A DNA stretch of 64,000 nucleotides, from the NCBI GenBank assembly GCA_044228685.1, contig JBGAUL010000005.1, positions 107,145 through 171,144 on the forward strand, given 5' to 3'. Below the pieces are notes generated by a model. That model was not told where the DNA came from. It searched no databases and was given only the letters and a program-made list of their open reading frames with translations. This stretch comes from JBBATK01 sp044228685. Its GTDB lineage: Bacteria > Bacteroidota > Ignavibacteria > Kapaibacteriales > NICIL-2. Below are positions 55,531-64,000 of the stretch, piece by piece (the stretch's first letter is position 1; every line of letters begins with the position of its first letter). The position numbers were made by a program, and so were the translations under genes.

Positions 55531-56480
55531 CAGGACAATCCCTCAACCATCATCTCAAGCACCGTCTGTACTGACACTACGCGGTTGGCAGCTTCAGGAA
55601 GTATGAGTGAATTCTCTGAATCCAACACCGCATCGCTGACGATCATGTTGCGTCGCACCGGCAAACAATGCATGAACTTCGCACTGTTAGTCAAATCCAT
55701 CTTCTCCGTCGTTACTTGCCAGCTGTGATCTTTGCTCAGTATCGAGCCGTAGCTTTCATACGACGACCAGTTCTTCGCGTAAACAAAATCAGCGCCACGC
55801 AAAGCTGCATCTTGATCGTGCATCACTGTCGCACCTTTGGTAAAACTCTCATGCAAGTCGTAGCCTTCCGGATTCGCAATCACCACATCATAGTTCATCG
55901 CCAATACCCACTCGGCAAAGGAATTGGGAACGGCTTGGGGAAGTGCTTTGGGATGCGGCGCCCAAGTAAGAACAACGCGAGGACGTTCGGTGGTCTTGTA
56001 TTGCTCGATCGTGAAGACATCTGCAAATGACTGCAGAGGATGTCGCGTCGCCGATTCCAAACTGATCACCGGCACACCCGCATAGCGAATAAAACTCTCC
56101 AACACTTCTTCGCGATAGTCTGCATCGCGATCAGACAGCGAAGCAAAGGTCCGTATTCCAAGTATATCGCAGTACTGCGCCATGACAGCCGCAGCGTCTT
56201 TGATGTGCTCCACAGCGCTTCCGTCCATCACAACCCCATCGCGCGTTTCCAAGGTCCAGGAATCTCCACCTACATTCATCACCATCACATCCATTCCCAG
56301 ATTAAACGCCGCTTTCTGCGTGCTCATGCGCGTGCGCAAACTGGGATTGAAAAAGAGCAAGCCTAAAGTGCGATGCTTTGCAAGCGTGCTCTTGGCCAAG
56401 GGCTGCGCTGCAACGCGACGCGCACGCTCGAGCAATTGATCGAGCGAGCTGATGTCATGGACTGATGTAAAACGCTTCAT
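55530..56480 (-). CDS. argF': N-acylornithine carbamoyltransferase (argF' type)
   Basis: 316 residues from the ATG at 56480; a TTG six bases earlier is possible. Carbamoyl-phosphate motif FNPSLRTRMSTQK and the ornithine-side motif FMHCLPVRRNMIVSD place it with the N-acyl-ornithine transcarbamylases rather than ordinary ArgF. EAATRHPLQSFAD-type (here ESATRHPLQSFADVFTIEQY) is also shared with the Bacteroides enzyme. At the specificity position, in DGSAVEHI, the residue is Val 90, aligned with Pro 90 of the Bacteroides succinylornithine enzyme; acetylornithine enzymes have Glu there. It therefore probably uses N-succinylornithine. Confidence 0.92.
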   Translation of the reverse strand: MKRFTSVHDISSLDQLLERARRVAAQPLAKSTLAKHRTLGLLFFNPSLRTRMSTQKAAFNLGMDVMVMNVGGDSWTLETRDGVVMDGSAVEHIKDAAAVMAQYCDILGIRTFASLSDRDADYREEVLESFIRYAGVPVISLESATRHPLQSFADVFTIEQYKTTERPRVVLTWAPHPKALPQAVPNSFAEWVLAMNYDVVIANPEGYDLHESFTKGATVMHDQDAALRGADFVYAKNWSSYESYGSILSKDHSWQVTTEKMDLTNSAKFMHCLPVRRNMIVSDAVLDSENSLILPEAANRVVSVQTVLEMMVEGLS

Positions 56481-56597
56481 GGTCAATTCTGAATGTGTAT
56501 GCTATGCGATGTGAAAGAGATGAGCTGATGCATGACGAAACTTAGCGTTTGCTTGGAGATTGTCCTAACTCACGGCACTCAACGATCGACGGCGATC

Positions 56598-57563
56598 TCA
56601 AAAAGCAACGGCTTTGAGACGGAGCGCGGTGCTTTCGTCAAGACCAAACATGAGGTTCATGTTCTGAACTGCCTGACCCGATGCGCCTTTGAGCAGATTG
56701 TCAATGACTGATACCACCAGCACCATATCCTCATGCTTAGTCACGTGCACCAGTGCTTTGTTGGTGTTCACGACCCTCTTCATGTCCGGCATCTCCTCAA
56801 CTCGTTGGGTGAAAGGATGTCCGTCGAAATATCGATCCATTGCAGCTTGCAACTCCGTCACACTCGCATCACTACGAAACACACTCGTTGCGTGAATACC
56901 ACGCGTAAAGCTGCCGCGTTGAGGAATGAAGTGGAGTCGAGGAAGATTCGTCGTGTTCACGCTTCCCAACGACTGCATGATCTCAGGAATATGCTGGTGC
57001 TGAAAGGCTTTGTAGACCTGCAGGTTTTCGGCGCGCCAACTGTATTGCAGACTATCCTCTTTCTTGCGTCCTGCTCCTGTTGAACCGGTCGTTGCGTTGC
57101 ACACAATGTCGCCGCCAATCATTCCCGCAGCTGCAAAGGGCAACAGACCAAGTTGTATTGCCGTCGCAAAGCATCCCGGATTGGCAACGCGCGAAGCGCT
57201 GCGTATGACATCGCGCTGGAGTTCCGGCAAACCATAGACGAAATCATGACTAGGGTCAGCAAGACGATACTCATTGCTAAGATCAATGATCTTCGTCTCG
57301 CGCAGCCACGGATGTTCGCGCAGGAAAGTCGAAGCCTGACCATGATCAACACACAGAAACACAACATCCAACTCAGCATCAATCACATCACTGAAGCGCA
57401 AATCGCTATCACCGATCAAATCATGATGCACATCAGAGATCAACTTACCCGCGCTGCTTGTGCTGTAGGCGCATTCGATGCGCACTGCGGGATGTTGCAA
57501 GAGAATGCGAAAGAGTTCTCCGGCTGTGTAGCCGGCAGAACCAACGATGCCCACGCGGATCAT
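56598..57563 (-). CDS. argC: N-acetyl(acyl)-gamma-glutamyl-phosphate reductase
   Basis: This 321-residue NADPH-dependent reductase has VGIVGSAGYTAGELFRILLQ (nucleotide-binding loop), RVANPGCFATAIQLGLLPFA (catalytic Cys in NPGC) and HQHIPEIMQSL (conserved His). It converts N-acylglutamyl phosphate to the semialdehyde. Its ATG overlaps the argG stop by 4 bases. argD is not in this window. Confidence 0.95.
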   Translation of the reverse strand: MIRVGIVGSAGYTAGELFRILLQHPAVRIECAYSTSSAGKLISDVHHDLIGDSDLRFSDVIDAELDVVFLCVDHGQASTFLREHPWLRETKIIDLSNEYRLADPSHDFVYGLPELQRDVIRSASRVANPGCFATAIQLGLLPFAAAGMIGGDIVCNATTGSTGAGRKKEDSLQYSWRAENLQVYKAFQHQHIPEIMQSLGSVNTTNLPRLHFIPQRGSFTRGIHATSVFRSDASVTELQAAMDRYFDGHPFTQRVEEMPDMKRVVNTNKALVHVTKHEDMVLVVSVIDNLLKGASGQAVQNMNLMFGLDESTALRLKAVAF

Positions 57564-58795
57564 TGTTCGTTGCCGTTCACCGAACGGAAGATGAGTGATT
57601 GGTTGGCGAGTATGCGACTAAAGCCGCGAACGTCGTCGCCGCTAAAGAGACTGTTCATTTCACCGTACTGACCAAAGCTCGGATTCATGAGATCGTTTGC
57701 TGAAGCAATACCATCGATGCTGAAACGATATGGCGCCATAGTCACAAACACATCGCCATTGACGCTTTGCTGACTATCGCGAAAGAATGCTTCAATGCTG
57801 CGCATAGCAGGTTCTGCGAATTGTCCTTCGTGGAGTAATTGTCCATACCACAGCGACAATTGATCTTTCAAATTCAACTGCCAGCGCGTCAAACAATGCT
57901 TCTCTAGCGCATGGTGCGCTTTGATAATCATGAGTGGTGCTGCGGCTTCGAAGGCAACACGACCCTTCATGCCGATGATGGTATCACCGACGTGAATATC
58001 TCGTCCAATTGCAAATGCGCCCGCTCGCAAAGCCAGCGCTTGAATTGCATCAATGGGATGCGCGAAGCTCTGGTCGTCAATTCCAACAAACTCACCGCGC
58101 TTGAAATGCAGACAGATCTTTTCTTCATCGCTACGCGTGCACTGCGACGGATATGCTTCTGAAGGCAAGGCAGAATCTGAGCGCAAGGTTTCACGTCCAC
58201 CAATGGTCGTACCCCAAATACCCTGATTCACCGAGTACATCGCCTTCGTCCAATCGCCTTCCACACCTTTGGATTGCAGATAAGCAATCTCCTGCTCACG
58301 CGATAAACGCTGATCACGTATCGGCGTCAGTATTGGGATCTCCGGAATAAGCGTACGGAACACCACATCAAATCGCACTTGATCGTTGCCGGCTCCGGTG
58401 CTACCATGAGCCACATAATCAACCCCAAGTTCGCGCGCCTTCATGGCGATAGCGCGAGCTTGGAAGACGCGCTCAGCCGACACCGAGAGCGGATAGGTGT
58501 TGTTCTTCAGCACGTTGCCATAGACCAGATAGCGCAAGCATTCTTCATAGAGTGCAGCGCTTTCGTCGATGGTGCTGTGAGTGGCAGCGCCGAGCGACAT
58601 CGCGCGCGCTTCGATGGCGCGAAGTTCGCTCTCGCTGAAGCCGCCCGTTGTGACGATTGCCGTATGCACTTCCAATCCACACTCACTTTGAAAGTAGCGC
58701 ACGCAGTAGGATGTGTCGAGTCCGCCGCTGAACGCAAGCAGAACTTTTTTACCGTGCATTGATGAGCTTGAGCTGCTCTGTGCGGAATCACTCAT
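57560..58795 (-). CDS. argG: Argininosuccinate synthase
   Basis: 411 residues. The PP-loop ATP-binding motif is VLLAFSGGLDTSYCVRYF, followed by YVAHGSTGAGNDQVRFDVVF, the conserved citrulline/aspartate-binding region, and SVNQGIWGTTIGGRETL. It joins citrulline and aspartate with ATP. Its start overlaps the acyltransferase stop by 8 bases. Length and motifs are normal for the short, Bacteroidota-type ArgG. Confidence 0.95.
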   Translation of the reverse strand: MSDSAQSSSSSSMHGKKVLLAFSGGLDTSYCVRYFQSECGLEVHTAIVTTGGFSESELRAIEARAMSLGAATHSTIDESAALYEECLRYLVYGNVLKNNTYPLSVSAERVFQARAIAMKARELGVDYVAHGSTGAGNDQVRFDVVFRTLIPEIPILTPIRDQRLSREQEIAYLQSKGVEGDWTKAMYSVNQGIWGTTIGGRETLRSDSALPSEAYPSQCTRSDEEKICLHFKRGEFVGIDDQSFAHPIDAIQALALRAGAFAIGRDIHVGDTIIGMKGRVAFEAAAPLMIIKAHHALEKHCLTRWQLNLKDQLSLWYGQLLHEGQFAEPAMRSIEAFFRDSQQSVNGDVFVTMAPYRFSIDGIASANDLMNPSFGQYGEMNSLFSGDDVRGFSRILANQSLIFRSVNGNEQ

Positions 58796-59447
58796 GATTT
58801 GTTTTCTCCTCTACAGCAAGTGGTTGCTCGAGCTCGGGCATGGTGATGGTGACGAGCTGTGAAACACTCGACGGACGTTGTTCTTCCGCCGGATCAAAGA
58901 GCATACCGGTACACAAACACATCGTACGATTGGTGCGCTGCAGAATGTCAAAGTTGTTGCAACTCTCGCAGCCCTTCCAAAAGGCATCGTCAGTTGTCAG
59001 CTCGTTGAAGTGCGCAGCGCGATAACCCAGTTCGTTGTTGATCTTGAGCACAGCTGCACTGGTCGTGATACCAAACATCTTGGCATCCGGAAACTTCTCC
59101 CGCGACAAATCAAAAGCAGCCTGCTTGATACGCTTGGCTAGGTGCATCTTGCGGAATTCGGGAGCCACGATCAAACCTGAGTTCGCCACATACTTGCGAT
59201 CCTCCCATGTTTCGATGTAGCAAAAACCTGCAAAGCGTCCGTCGTGCGTCAACGCCACTACCGCCTTACCCTCTCGCATCTTCGATCGGATGTAATCCGG
59301 ATGTCGCTTCGCAATACCCGTTCCCCGCTGCTTCGCGGATTCCTCGATGATGCTGCAGATTTCTTCTGCATAGCTACTGTGTGCCTCAGTTGCCCGATGG
59401 ATCGTGAAACTGAGACGCGTCGCATCGCTGCCGTCTGGTGTACTCAA
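58788..59447 (-). CDS. GNAT N-acyltransferase heading the arginine cluster
   Basis: This 219-residue GNAT-fold protein has AGFCYIETWEDRKYVANSGL, then APEFRKMHLAKRIKQAA (acetyl/succinyl-CoA loop), and a Cys-rich tail (FWKGCESCNNFDILQRTNRT, MCLCTGMLFDP). The same protein type sits beside argG in Bacteroides and is thought to supply the first N-acylglutamate step in place of ArgA/ArgJ. The C-rich tail could bind metal or sense product. It starts at TTG with no good Shine-Dalgarno; a TATATTCG box lies 45 bases upstream. Confidence 0.8.
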   Translation of the reverse strand: MSTPDGSDATRLSFTIHRATEAHSSYAEEICSIIEESAKQRGTGIAKRHPDYIRSKMREGKAVVALTHDGRFAGFCYIETWEDRKYVANSGLIVAPEFRKMHLAKRIKQAAFDLSREKFPDAKMFGITTSAAVLKINNELGYRAAHFNELTTDDAFWKGCESCNNFDILQRTNRTMCLCTGMLFDPAEEQRPSSVSQLVTITMPELEQPLAVEEKTNHE

Positions 59448-59491
59448 TGATGTGTGCTATAAGGTGAGAAAACAATGAAAAACAAAGGGCG

Positions 59492-59499
59492 CGAATATA
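59492..59499 (-). promoter_or_regulatory. TATATTCG promoter box of the arginine cluster
   Basis: The minus strand reads TATATTCGCGCC, the same box and following CGC as before tRNA-Val. It gives a leader of about 38 bases for the acyltransferase gene. Confidence 0.6.
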
Positions 59500-59756
59500 C
59501 TCTATAGCAAGGGCTTTGCGAGGGTCGTGATGAAAATTTAACGAGCCGTCTCGTTGCCTTCATCTCATGTCCGATTTCCTATGCTAAAAGTCAGAGTTCA
59601 TCATGGTCGCCTCCAGCAATTCCAGCGCCTCCTGCGCCACAACCCGGTTGGCTCCAAACCGCTCCCACACTTGCGTTGCGGGTATTGGTGATGATGAGAC
59701 TGTTGATCAGTACTGCTCAGAGTCACGACAGACGCGGCCGTCCGTCGCATGATGGC
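59500..59756. other. Gap between arginine cluster and fabF
   Basis: No complete gene. A minus-strand stretch (59684-59588) reads WERFGANRVVAQEALELLEA and ends in a stop but has no start codon; it may be a gene remnant. The fabF terminator is not obvious. Confidence 0.4.
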
Positions 59757-61004
59757 TTATGCCTCGAAACGTTTCATAGCGATAACAGCGTTATGACCGC
59801 CAAAACCAAAGGTATTGCTCATCACAACGTTGATAGGCTTTTCAATTGCTTTATTGGCGGTGATATTGAGTCGTGCATCAACCGCTTCGTCCATGTTCTG
59901 AACGTTTATCGTTGGAGGAATTGTATTGTGTTGCAAGGATAGAACCGATGCAACTGCCTCGATAGCGCCGGCGGCGCCGAGCAAGTGACCGGTCATGGAC
60001 TTTGTGCCACTGACGTGGAGTTTGTCGAGACAATCACCGAACATGCTCACGATAGCCTGCGCTTCAGCAGGATCACCGACCGGAGTCGAGGTAGCGTGCA
60101 GGTTGATATAATCAACATCGGATGGCGCGAGTTCTGCCTCGCGCAGTGTTTCTTCAATAGCCAACATCACTCCCAAACCTTCGGGATGACCTGCTGTCAT
60201 GTGATAGGCGTCGCCGGTAGCACCACCACCCACGACCTCAGCATAGATGCGGGCTCCACGGCTGAGCGCGTGTTCAAGTTCTTCGAGCATCAACGCGCCG
60301 GCACCTTCACCGAGAACGAATCCGTCACGGTCTTTGTCAAAGGGACGCGATGCCGTTTCCGGCGTCTCATTTCGCTCGCTCAATGCTTTCATTGCGTTAA
60401 AGCCACCAATTGCCGATGGCGTCACGACTGCTTCACTACCACCGGTAAGAATAGCCTTTGCCTTACCAAGACGGATGTAGTTGAAAGCGTCGATAAATCC
60501 GTGCGACGAAGAAGAGCATGCCGACACGGTACAGAAGTTTGGTCCGCGGAAGCCATATCGAATGGAAATCAATCCCGCACCCATATCACTAATCATTTTC
60601 GGAATGAAGAATGGCGAATAGCGCGGCGTGCCGTCGCCTTTAACATAATTGGAGATCTGCTCTTCCAAAGTCATCAGACCACCAATACCACTCGACCAAA
60701 TCACACCAATGTGATTCTTGTCAACAGTGTCCAGATTCATCCCCGAATCTGCCACACACTCAGCTGCACATGCCAAAGCATACTGACAATACAAGTCCGT
60801 ACGACCGATCTCTCGTCGGTCCATAAAACTCATCGCATCAAAACCCTTGATTTCGCACGCAAATCGCGTCTTGAACTTCTCAGCATCAAAATGCGTGATG
60901 GCTGCGGCACCGCTGCGTCCCTGCACCAAACCCTGCCAGTATTCCTGCACAGTATTTCCTATCGGCGTCAGAGCTCCCAACCCAGTGATCACAACTCGCT
61001 TCAT
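59757..61004 (-). CDS. fabF: 3-oxoacyl-ACP synthase II
   Basis: This 415-residue condensing enzyme of fatty-acid elongation has the active-site Cys in CTVSACSSSSHGFIDAF and the two His residues in INLHATSTPVGDPAEAQ and KSMTGHLLGAAGAIEAV. The C-terminal NTFGFGGHNAVIAMKRF is the family's usual end. Length is normal. It is not linked to acpP or other fab genes in this window. Confidence 0.96.
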   Translation of the reverse strand: MKRVVITGLGALTPIGNTVQEYWQGLVQGRSGAAAITHFDAEKFKTRFACEIKGFDAMSFMDRREIGRTDLYCQYALACAAECVADSGMNLDTVDKNHIGVIWSSGIGGLMTLEEQISNYVKGDGTPRYSPFFIPKMISDMGAGLISIRYGFRGPNFCTVSACSSSSHGFIDAFNYIRLGKAKAILTGGSEAVVTPSAIGGFNAMKALSERNETPETASRPFDKDRDGFVLGEGAGALMLEELEHALSRGARIYAEVVGGGATGDAYHMTAGHPEGLGVMLAIEETLREAELAPSDVDYINLHATSTPVGDPAEAQAIVSMFGDCLDKLHVSGTKSMTGHLLGAAGAIEAVASVLSLQHNTIPPTINVQNMDEAVDARLNITANKAIEKPINVVMSNTFGFGGHNAVIAMKRFEA

Positions 61005-61165
61005 GTGTCAGCTTCCTAATTGTTGAACCTGCAAAATACGGATTTCAAAACTTCGGCAACAAGTGTGTTGGGCTAAGCTTTTGAGGTCACTAGCGCCAAA
61101 AAAATCCCCTTTCGGCCTCCAGCCGATCAATTCCTAACTTGCGGCGTACATGGGGTGCGAAAAAA

Positions 61166-62800
61166 ATGAAACGTATTTGTCTTGTGTTTTTGCTTGCAAC
61201 GACCTTTTTAGGAGCGCAAGCGCTTGGTCCGCGAGTTACTCAGCAGAAGCTGGAACTTGGGGAGTGCAGTGTAGGACAAGAAGTAGAGTCCGTCCTAACG
61301 CTACAGAATTCCAGCTTAATCTCATGGGAGATTGACTCCGTGGATCTCATGGATTCCCATTTATATCAAACTGCTCGCGTGAGTTCTGCGCGGACTTTGC
61401 CATTTCTGCTTGGAGCACAATCCATCGACAGCCTAGCGCTGCGTTTTATGATTCGACACAACGTACGCTCAAGTGGCTATGTGCGTTTGTTCGTGCATTC
61501 AGCATGTCAGCAGCAGGTACTGAGTGTTCCATATTCATTCAATGCTCATCACTCTGCAGTGCAGTACACTGACAACCGTGAGTATCAGGAATTGTACGAT
61601 TCGCTGCGCACTCATGTTGTCAATCACAACTCACTTGGTTACAAGCCCGCTCGTGAAGTCATGTTTGGAAAAGCAGATAACGTGAACGACAGTGTGGAGT
61701 GTATTTACACAGGCAAGAAGTTGAAGACAGTCGGCATTCCACCCAACGGAGAATTCAACACTGAGCATACATGGGTGCAGAGTCGAGGCTCTTCCGTCGA
61801 ACCAAACAAGAGCGATATCAATCACCTTTATCCAACAAATCCCAACGCCAATTCGCTTCGCGCAAATTATCCTTTTGGAGTTGTTTCAAAAGTGTGGAAG
61901 GACGTCGGAGGCGGATCCTATCTGGGTTTCACGGCTCAGGGCGATACCGTCTTTGAACCACGCGACCTCAGTAAAGGCAACATCGCACGCAGCATTTTCT
62001 ATTATCTCGTTCGATATGGTAATCTCACCGATTACTATACTTCACCCTACCGCATGGATCACGACCTACGCATGTGGAACGCGATGGATCCTCCGGATGC
62101 AAGAGAGCGTCAGCGCTGCGACACCATCGCAGCCTATCAAGGCAAACGCAATCCCTTTGTTGATTATTCCGAGTTGGCAGAACGCATTGACTTTGTTGAA
62201 ACACAACACGATGCACAGCTGCGCGTTGTTGAGACAACAATTGTAGTGGCACACGAAAGCGATAGCGCAGATCTGCAGTTGCACCTTGTCAATCGTAGCG
62301 CAACTGCAAAGCATGTGAATTCTGTGATGATCCAACCGGCAGCTGAGTTGCAACTCGTCAAGGCTGATACCGCACAAGACATCCCGTCGCACAGCGACAT
62401 TGCCTTGCAATTGCGATATAATCGAAACCAAACAGTCACATTACACTCGTACACCTGCATAATCACTGCCACTGACGGCAGCGCCGATACCATGCACTTC
62501 AATGTATGCGCCGAAGTTTCAGTTGAGGAACCGGTAGTGCAGAAGACTACGACGATTATTCCTCAACCAATCCACGATCGCGCACGCATACAGGTATGCT
62601 CCACGCAGAAACCGCTATGCTTGAGTGTGTATTCACTGCTTGGAGAGAAGCTTTGTGATATTATTGGTGGCGAAGAGATTAATGCGAGCGTGTGGGAATA
62701 TCAACTCGAGACCTCGCGCTTGAACATTGCTAAGGGTAGTTATATGTTACGTATACAACACAGCAATGGCGTGGAGACGCAATTGTGTGTTGTACAATAA
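61166..62800 (+). CDS. Secreted endonuclease I with probable T9SS sorting domain
   Basis: 544 residues from the ATG at 61166; a TTG 27 bases upstream would precede the signal peptide (MKRICLVFLLATTFLGAQAL). A 100-residue beta-rich domain is followed by an endonuclease I (EndA/His-Me finger) domain with EFNTEHTWVQSRG, DINHLYPTNPNANSLR, NIARSIFYYLVRYGN and YQGKRNPFVDYSE. A second beta domain follows, then a C-terminal module (IIPQPIHDRARIQV, then SVYSLLGEKLCDI, ending YMLRIQHSNGVETQLCVVQ). This has the shape of a type A type IX sorting domain. It is a secreted, non-specific nuclease for DNA or RNA scavenging. Confidence 0.88.
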   Translation: MKRICLVFLLATTFLGAQALGPRVTQQKLELGECSVGQEVESVLTLQNSSLISWEIDSVDLMDSHLYQTARVSSARTLPFLLGAQSIDSLALRFMIRHNVRSSGYVRLFVHSACQQQVLSVPYSFNAHHSAVQYTDNREYQELYDSLRTHVVNHNSLGYKPAREVMFGKADNVNDSVECIYTGKKLKTVGIPPNGEFNTEHTWVQSRGSSVEPNKSDINHLYPTNPNANSLRANYPFGVVSKVWKDVGGGSYLGFTAQGDTVFEPRDLSKGNIARSIFYYLVRYGNLTDYYTSPYRMDHDLRMWNAMDPPDARERQRCDTIAAYQGKRNPFVDYSELAERIDFVETQHDAQLRVVETTIVVAHESDSADLQLHLVNRSATAKHVNSVMIQPAAELQLVKADTAQDIPSHSDIALQLRYNRNQTVTLHSYTCIITATDGSADTMHFNVCAEVSVEEPVVQKTTTIIPQPIHDRARIQVCSTQKPLCLSVYSLLGEKLCDIIGGEEINASVWEYQLETSRLNIAKGSYMLRIQHSNGVETQLCVVQ

Positions 62801-62851
62801 TTCGTGTGAGCTTAGGTCGGCAGATGAATCAATGATCAGCCTACAATTGAC

Positions 62852-63820
62852 TTAGTGCTGACCATTAACGGCATCCGGATTACCCATTTTACCGCTGCGG
62901 TAATCATTGTAGCACTTGATGATTTCTTGTTCGGTGTTCATGACGAATGGACCGTAAGCATAGACCGTTTCGTTATGCGGTTGACCGCCCAACATGAGTA
63001 GTTCTGCGCCTTTGGCGGCAAAAATCTCGACCATATCATCGCCGCGTTCGAAGAGCACGACTTGGTTCTTGTCGACGTGACGACGTCCTTCGGTTTCAAT
63101 CGATCCATCAATCACATAAATAAATGCATTGTGTTGTGGAGCCACCGGCACCGACAACTTTGCACCTTCTTGAAGTTTCAAGTGATAATAAAAGACCGGG
63201 AACAGGGTTTCAATACCTGACTTTTTCCCAAACAACTCACCGAGCACCACGGTGCCGCTGTAGTTCTCGCCTTGGACTTCTGCCATCTTATCACGACGAT
63301 ACACATCGGTTGCAGGATCGATGAATTTGTATTTCGACGGCATATTCAGCCAGATCTGAAAACCGTGGTAAATACCACCGCCATCAAACAACTGCTTACC
63401 AGTCTCCTCCATGTGAATTGCACCCTTTCCGGATGTAAACATCATGAAGTCACCTTTGCTGATCTGAAAATCATAATTCAAGCTGTCGCGATGGTGTCCG
63501 CTACCATTCAGAAAATATGTCGTCGGAATAATCCCCGCATGCGGATGCGCATCCACGCGCAATGGTTTGTCGTTGGGATTTACCATCACCGGACCAAACT
63601 CGTCGAAGAACACATAAGGCGACACGTAATCATTGTGATCACCCGCAAATGCCCGCAATACCGGCAAGGTCCCAACCATGGTCTTGTCAGCCCGCAACAC
63701 TCTATACACCTTGCGCGCCTTCTTCGAAGCCACTAAACCCGACTCCGCACCCAAAACCGTCGGAGACACAACCGTTGCTCCAATGATTGCCGATCCCTTG
63801 ATGAATTCACGACGTTCCAT
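62852..63820 (-). CDS. Tat-exported pirin-family bicupin
   Basis: 322 residues from the ATG at 63820, with GAGG eight bases upstream. A twin-arginine signal (MERREFIKGSAIIGATVVSP) starts the protein. The pirin metal site is DAHPHAGIIPTTYFL (His residues), FTSGKGAIHMEE (His, Glu) and YFLNGSGHHRDSLN. Pirins bind iron and some oxidise quercetin or act as redox sensors; Tat export suggests a periplasmic oxidoreductase-like role. It is convergent with the endonuclease gene. Confidence 0.88.
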   Translation of the reverse strand: MERREFIKGSAIIGATVVSPTVLGAESGLVASKKARKVYRVLRADKTMVGTLPVLRAFAGDHNDYVSPYVFFDEFGPVMVNPNDKPLRVDAHPHAGIIPTTYFLNGSGHHRDSLNYDFQISKGDFMMFTSGKGAIHMEETGKQLFDGGGIYHGFQIWLNMPSKYKFIDPATDVYRRDKMAEVQGENYSGTVVLGELFGKKSGIETLFPVFYYHLKLQEGAKLSVPVAPQHNAFIYVIDGSIETEGRRHVDKNQVVLFERGDDMVEIFAAKGAELLMLGGQPHNETVYAYGPFVMNTEQEIIKCYNDYRSGKMGNPDAVNGQH

Positions 63821-63977
63821 TTTCAAACCTCAATTGATGTTGTAACAGCAATCTATGACGATGCAGGAAAATAATTGTTTGAGAGGTCAAAACAAGGTGG
63901 GTATTTGTAAATGGTGGTGGGGATGAACACAATCCACATCGTCGCGTTTTGGAAACACGTTGGGGAGGCGCATGTAG

Positions 63978-63995
63978 GGGAGGCGCTAGCCTCCC
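63978..63995. repeat. Hairpin at window end
   Basis: GGGAGGC-GCTA-GCCTCCC is a perfect 7-bp stem. A second GGGGAGGCG lies 16 bases upstream. It could be a terminator or a repeat element of the next, unseen gene. Confidence 0.3.
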
Positions 63996-64000
63996 GCCAC

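Noticed and set aside
1..64000. CRISPR array
   Set aside because: The direct repeats seen are 7-24 bp with no regular spacer-repeat alternation and no cas genes.

Overview
The window looks like a chromosomal segment from the Bacteroidota/FCB side of the bacterial tree. A Kapabacteria- or Ignavibacteria-like lineage is possible, but I cannot fix the genus. The evidence is a Bacteroides-type arginine cluster with an N-acylornithine carbamoyltransferase, a secreted nuclease ending in what looks like a type IX secretion sorting domain, a twin-arginine pirin, and promoters of the TAnnTTcG/TAnnTTTG type.

Layout. 1-4.6 kb: a partial secreted FG-GAP repeat protein, a TPR/LuxR-type regulator and a small Ig-like-fold protein. 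5.7-16.3 kb, all on the + strand: an M19 dipeptidase, a transglutaminase-like/HetC-like fusion, a GH24 lysozyme, an integral-membrane protein, a lipoprotein-like secreted protein and a large membrane-anchored patatin phospholipase, then a SIR2 protein paired with a PUA/EVE-like protein. 16.6-18.1 kb: a secreted beta-propeller with a small membrane protein, behind a leader that can form competing hairpins. 18.4-31 kb: a mobile-element core with a tyrosine recombinase, an excisionase-like HTH protein, a PriCT-like protein, a primase-polymerase/RecA-like ATPase, several related orphan proteins, RadC and RmuC. 31.5-46.6 kb: accessory genes mixed with debris, including a PUA/EVE-like protein, a DUF3892 protein, a small Cys-rich secreted protein, a DUF900 hydrolase, a dynamin-like GTPase + Ser/Thr kinase + TPR cluster, fragments of IS21- and IS5-family elements and a truncated copy of the hydrolase gene. 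46.8-51.4 kb: small proteins, a second Cys-rich paralogue, and a compact operon of a membrane protein, a caspase-like protease, a ThsB-like TIR protein and a second caspase-like protease.

A tRNA-Val(UAC) at 52.0 kb marks the switch to a visibly more GC-rich core region (52-64 kb) with housekeeping genes: acyltransferase-argG-argC-argF'-argB-deacylase-argH, fabF, endonuclease I and pirin.

Two observations stand out. First, a 48-bp promoter module recurs seven times (five good copies, one copy in a truncated duplicate, one degenerate copy). It consists of two CGTGTAG-like repeats on an 11-bp period, then exactly 20 bp after GTAGTG a TAnnTTcG box. It lies upstream of scattered accessory genes and implies an unrecognised regulon. 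Second, the TIR/caspase operon resembles the published TIR-caspase (type IV Thoeris) immune systems but carries two caspase-like proteases plus a membrane protein, and it is preceded by a 20-bp tandem repeat.
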